This document shows, in pieces, positions 6,254 through 6,888 of a DNA stretch of 6,888 nucleotides. This stretch comes from SLFT01 sp964493075. Its GTDB lineage: Bacteria; Hydrogenedentota; Hydrogenedentia; Hydrogenedentales; CAITNO01. The stretch is from contig CAZBNU010000217.1 in NCBI GenBank assembly GCA_964493075.1, positions 1 to 6,888 on the forward strand, given 5' to 3'. The stretch's first letter is position 1, and each line of letters opens with the position of its first letter. Under the pieces are notes generated by a model. That model saw nothing but the letters and a program-made list of their open reading frames with translations, was not told where the DNA came from and searched no databases. A program made the position numbers and the translations under genes.

Positions 6254-6301
6254 AAAATTAAAAGCCCCCTGCACGCCTCATTTTCAGGTATGCAGGAGGC
6301 T
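6254..6301 (-). terminator. Intrinsic terminator of the EF-hand/PASTA gene
   Basis: On the minus strand, AGCCTCCTGCA (6301-6291) pairs with TGCAGGGGGCT (6273-6263) as 11 bp including one G-U pair, around a 17-nt loop. TTTTAATTTT (6263-6254) follows directly. It begins 20 nt after the TAA at 6324-6322 and ends about 40 nt before the nitrilase ATG, so it separates the two transcription units. On the plus strand the stem has a mismatch and no U-run follows, so it acts in one direction. Confidence 0.85.
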
Positions 6302-6321
6302 GTTCTATCATGTGAATAAAC

Positions 6322-6888
6322 TTACAGGGCTTTCCAGCAGCAAAGTCCGAGCATGGCAACACCGACAAGCAACCAGTCGCTGATCACTTTCTGAATCAGT
6401 TCCTTGGCGTCTTCGGATTCCGTGCCGTTACAGGAGCATCCGCAACGGGACTTATCCTGGTATTCAGGCCCTTTGGACTGCACCAGGGAGACTCCCGTGT
6501 TCAGCGGAACAAACGTCCCTGCCGCCAGAGACTGGCTGATAATCTGTTCTTCAGGAACGGTATCGCTGAACTCAAGATTCACTGAACCTACCTTCAGACC
6601 AGCGTTCAGGATGGCCGCAAAGGCATCGGTATACACCATGCCGACAACATCAGGCACTTCGCTAACACCACCCGGATAAATGGCTGCAAGAAGTTCCTCT
6701 TTGCTCAACACGCCATCACCGTTACTGTCAAGCCCATCAAATTGAGACTGACTCAATCCCTGTAGAAGCGCCTGCACTTCCCCATAGGTTAAGGCGCCAT
6801 CACCGTCATTATCCGTCTGATCGAACTGGTCAAGTATATCCTGGGCCACATCGCCAGGCTCGCCTTCGCCTTCAACGACTTCGCCTTC
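6322..6888 (-). CDS. EF-hand and PASTA surface protein with C-terminal anchor, 5' end missing
   Basis: The last 188 residues are visible and the frame stays open to the right edge, so the true start lies outside. The GTG at 6849 is an ordinary valine codon. In order, counting from the edge: an acidic EGE/EGEGE stretch (1-13), and a first EF-hand loop DNDGDGALTYGE (26-37). A second EF-hand loop, DSNGDGVLSKEE (54-65), follows. Both have complete calcium ligands. A PASTA domain (about 77-140) runs from VPDVVGMVYTDA through NTGVSLVQSKGP. A Cys cluster CGCSC (149-153) is followed by a short charged linker, a hydrophobic helix (about 169-184, DWLLVGVAMLGLCC) and a short tail WKAL. The tail looks like a tripartite C-terminal sorting or anchoring signal, so the protein is probably fixed at the cell surface with the calcium-binding part outside. 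PASTA domains usually bind peptidoglycan-like ligands in PBPs and Ser/Thr kinases. This context is different, and the function is unknown. Confidence 0.85.
   Translation of the reverse strand, partial: EGEVVEGEGEPGDVAQDILDQFDQTDNDGDGALTYGEVQALLQGLSQSQFDGLDSNGDGVLSKEELLAAIYPGGVSEVPDVVGMVYTDAFAAILNAGLKVGSVNLEFSDTVPEEQIISQSLAAGTFVPLNTGVSLVQSKGPEYQDKSRCGCSCNGTESEDAKELIQKVISDWLLVGVAMLGLCCWKAL

Noticed and set aside
1..6888. CRISPR array, tRNA, transposase, phage or toxin-antitoxin genes
   Set aside because: No spaced direct repeats, cloverleaf sequence or matching protein motifs were found in any frame.

Overview
The window is bacterial chromosome with tight coding and canonical signals: sigma70-type boxes, Shine-Dalgarno sites and an intrinsic terminator. 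It joins a conserved housekeeping block to a block of exported, accessory-type proteins. No gene names the phylum. A Tat-exported hydrolase, a DUF6259-type barrel protein, a GH99/WbsX-like protein, and an EF-hand/PASTA surface protein with an EGE-rich stretch and a Cys-marked C-terminal anchor together suggest a free-living Gram-negative lineage near Hydrogenedentota, Lentisphaerota or Planctomycetota. That placement is inference from gene content and should be tested with the ribosomal proteins.

Positions 1-1492, minus strand: the start of a str operon, reading rpsL (S12), rpsG (S7), then fusA (EF-G, cut by the window edge). A strong promoter (TTGACA, 18 nt, TATACT) lies at 1463-1492. It is followed by a leader of about 100 nt with two mutually exclusive hairpins. 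S12 starts at a TTG and has about 16 extra residues near its C-terminus. The rpsG-fusA gap is long (229 nt). Its end holds a strong ribosome-binding site and a 7-codon ORF that stops at an in-frame UAG just before fusA.

Positions 1493-3897, plus strand: a divergent region followed by a 756-residue exported protein with the look of a DUF6259/TIM-barrel glycoside hydrolase. A REP-like palindrome at 3938-3976 separates it from the convergent gene beyond.

Positions 3996-6213, minus strand: a probable two-gene unit. The upstream gene encodes a Tat-signal carbon-nitrogen hydrolase (nitrilase superfamily, with Glu, Lys and Cys of the triad visible). The downstream gene encodes a 359-residue GH99/WbsX-like protein with a GTG start. 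The hydrolase has a second well-spaced ribosome-binding site before an internal ATG, which would give a form without the signal peptide.

Positions 6254-6888, minus strand: an intrinsic terminator ends the last gene, whose 5' part lies beyond the window. It encodes a protein with an acidic EGE stretch, two EF-hands, one PASTA domain and a C-terminal Cys cluster plus transmembrane tail.

Read together, the right two thirds encode cell-envelope or secreted proteins, plausibly for using glycans or amide-bearing sugars, but substrates cannot be read from the sequence. No tRNA, rRNA, CRISPR array, transposase or phage gene was seen.
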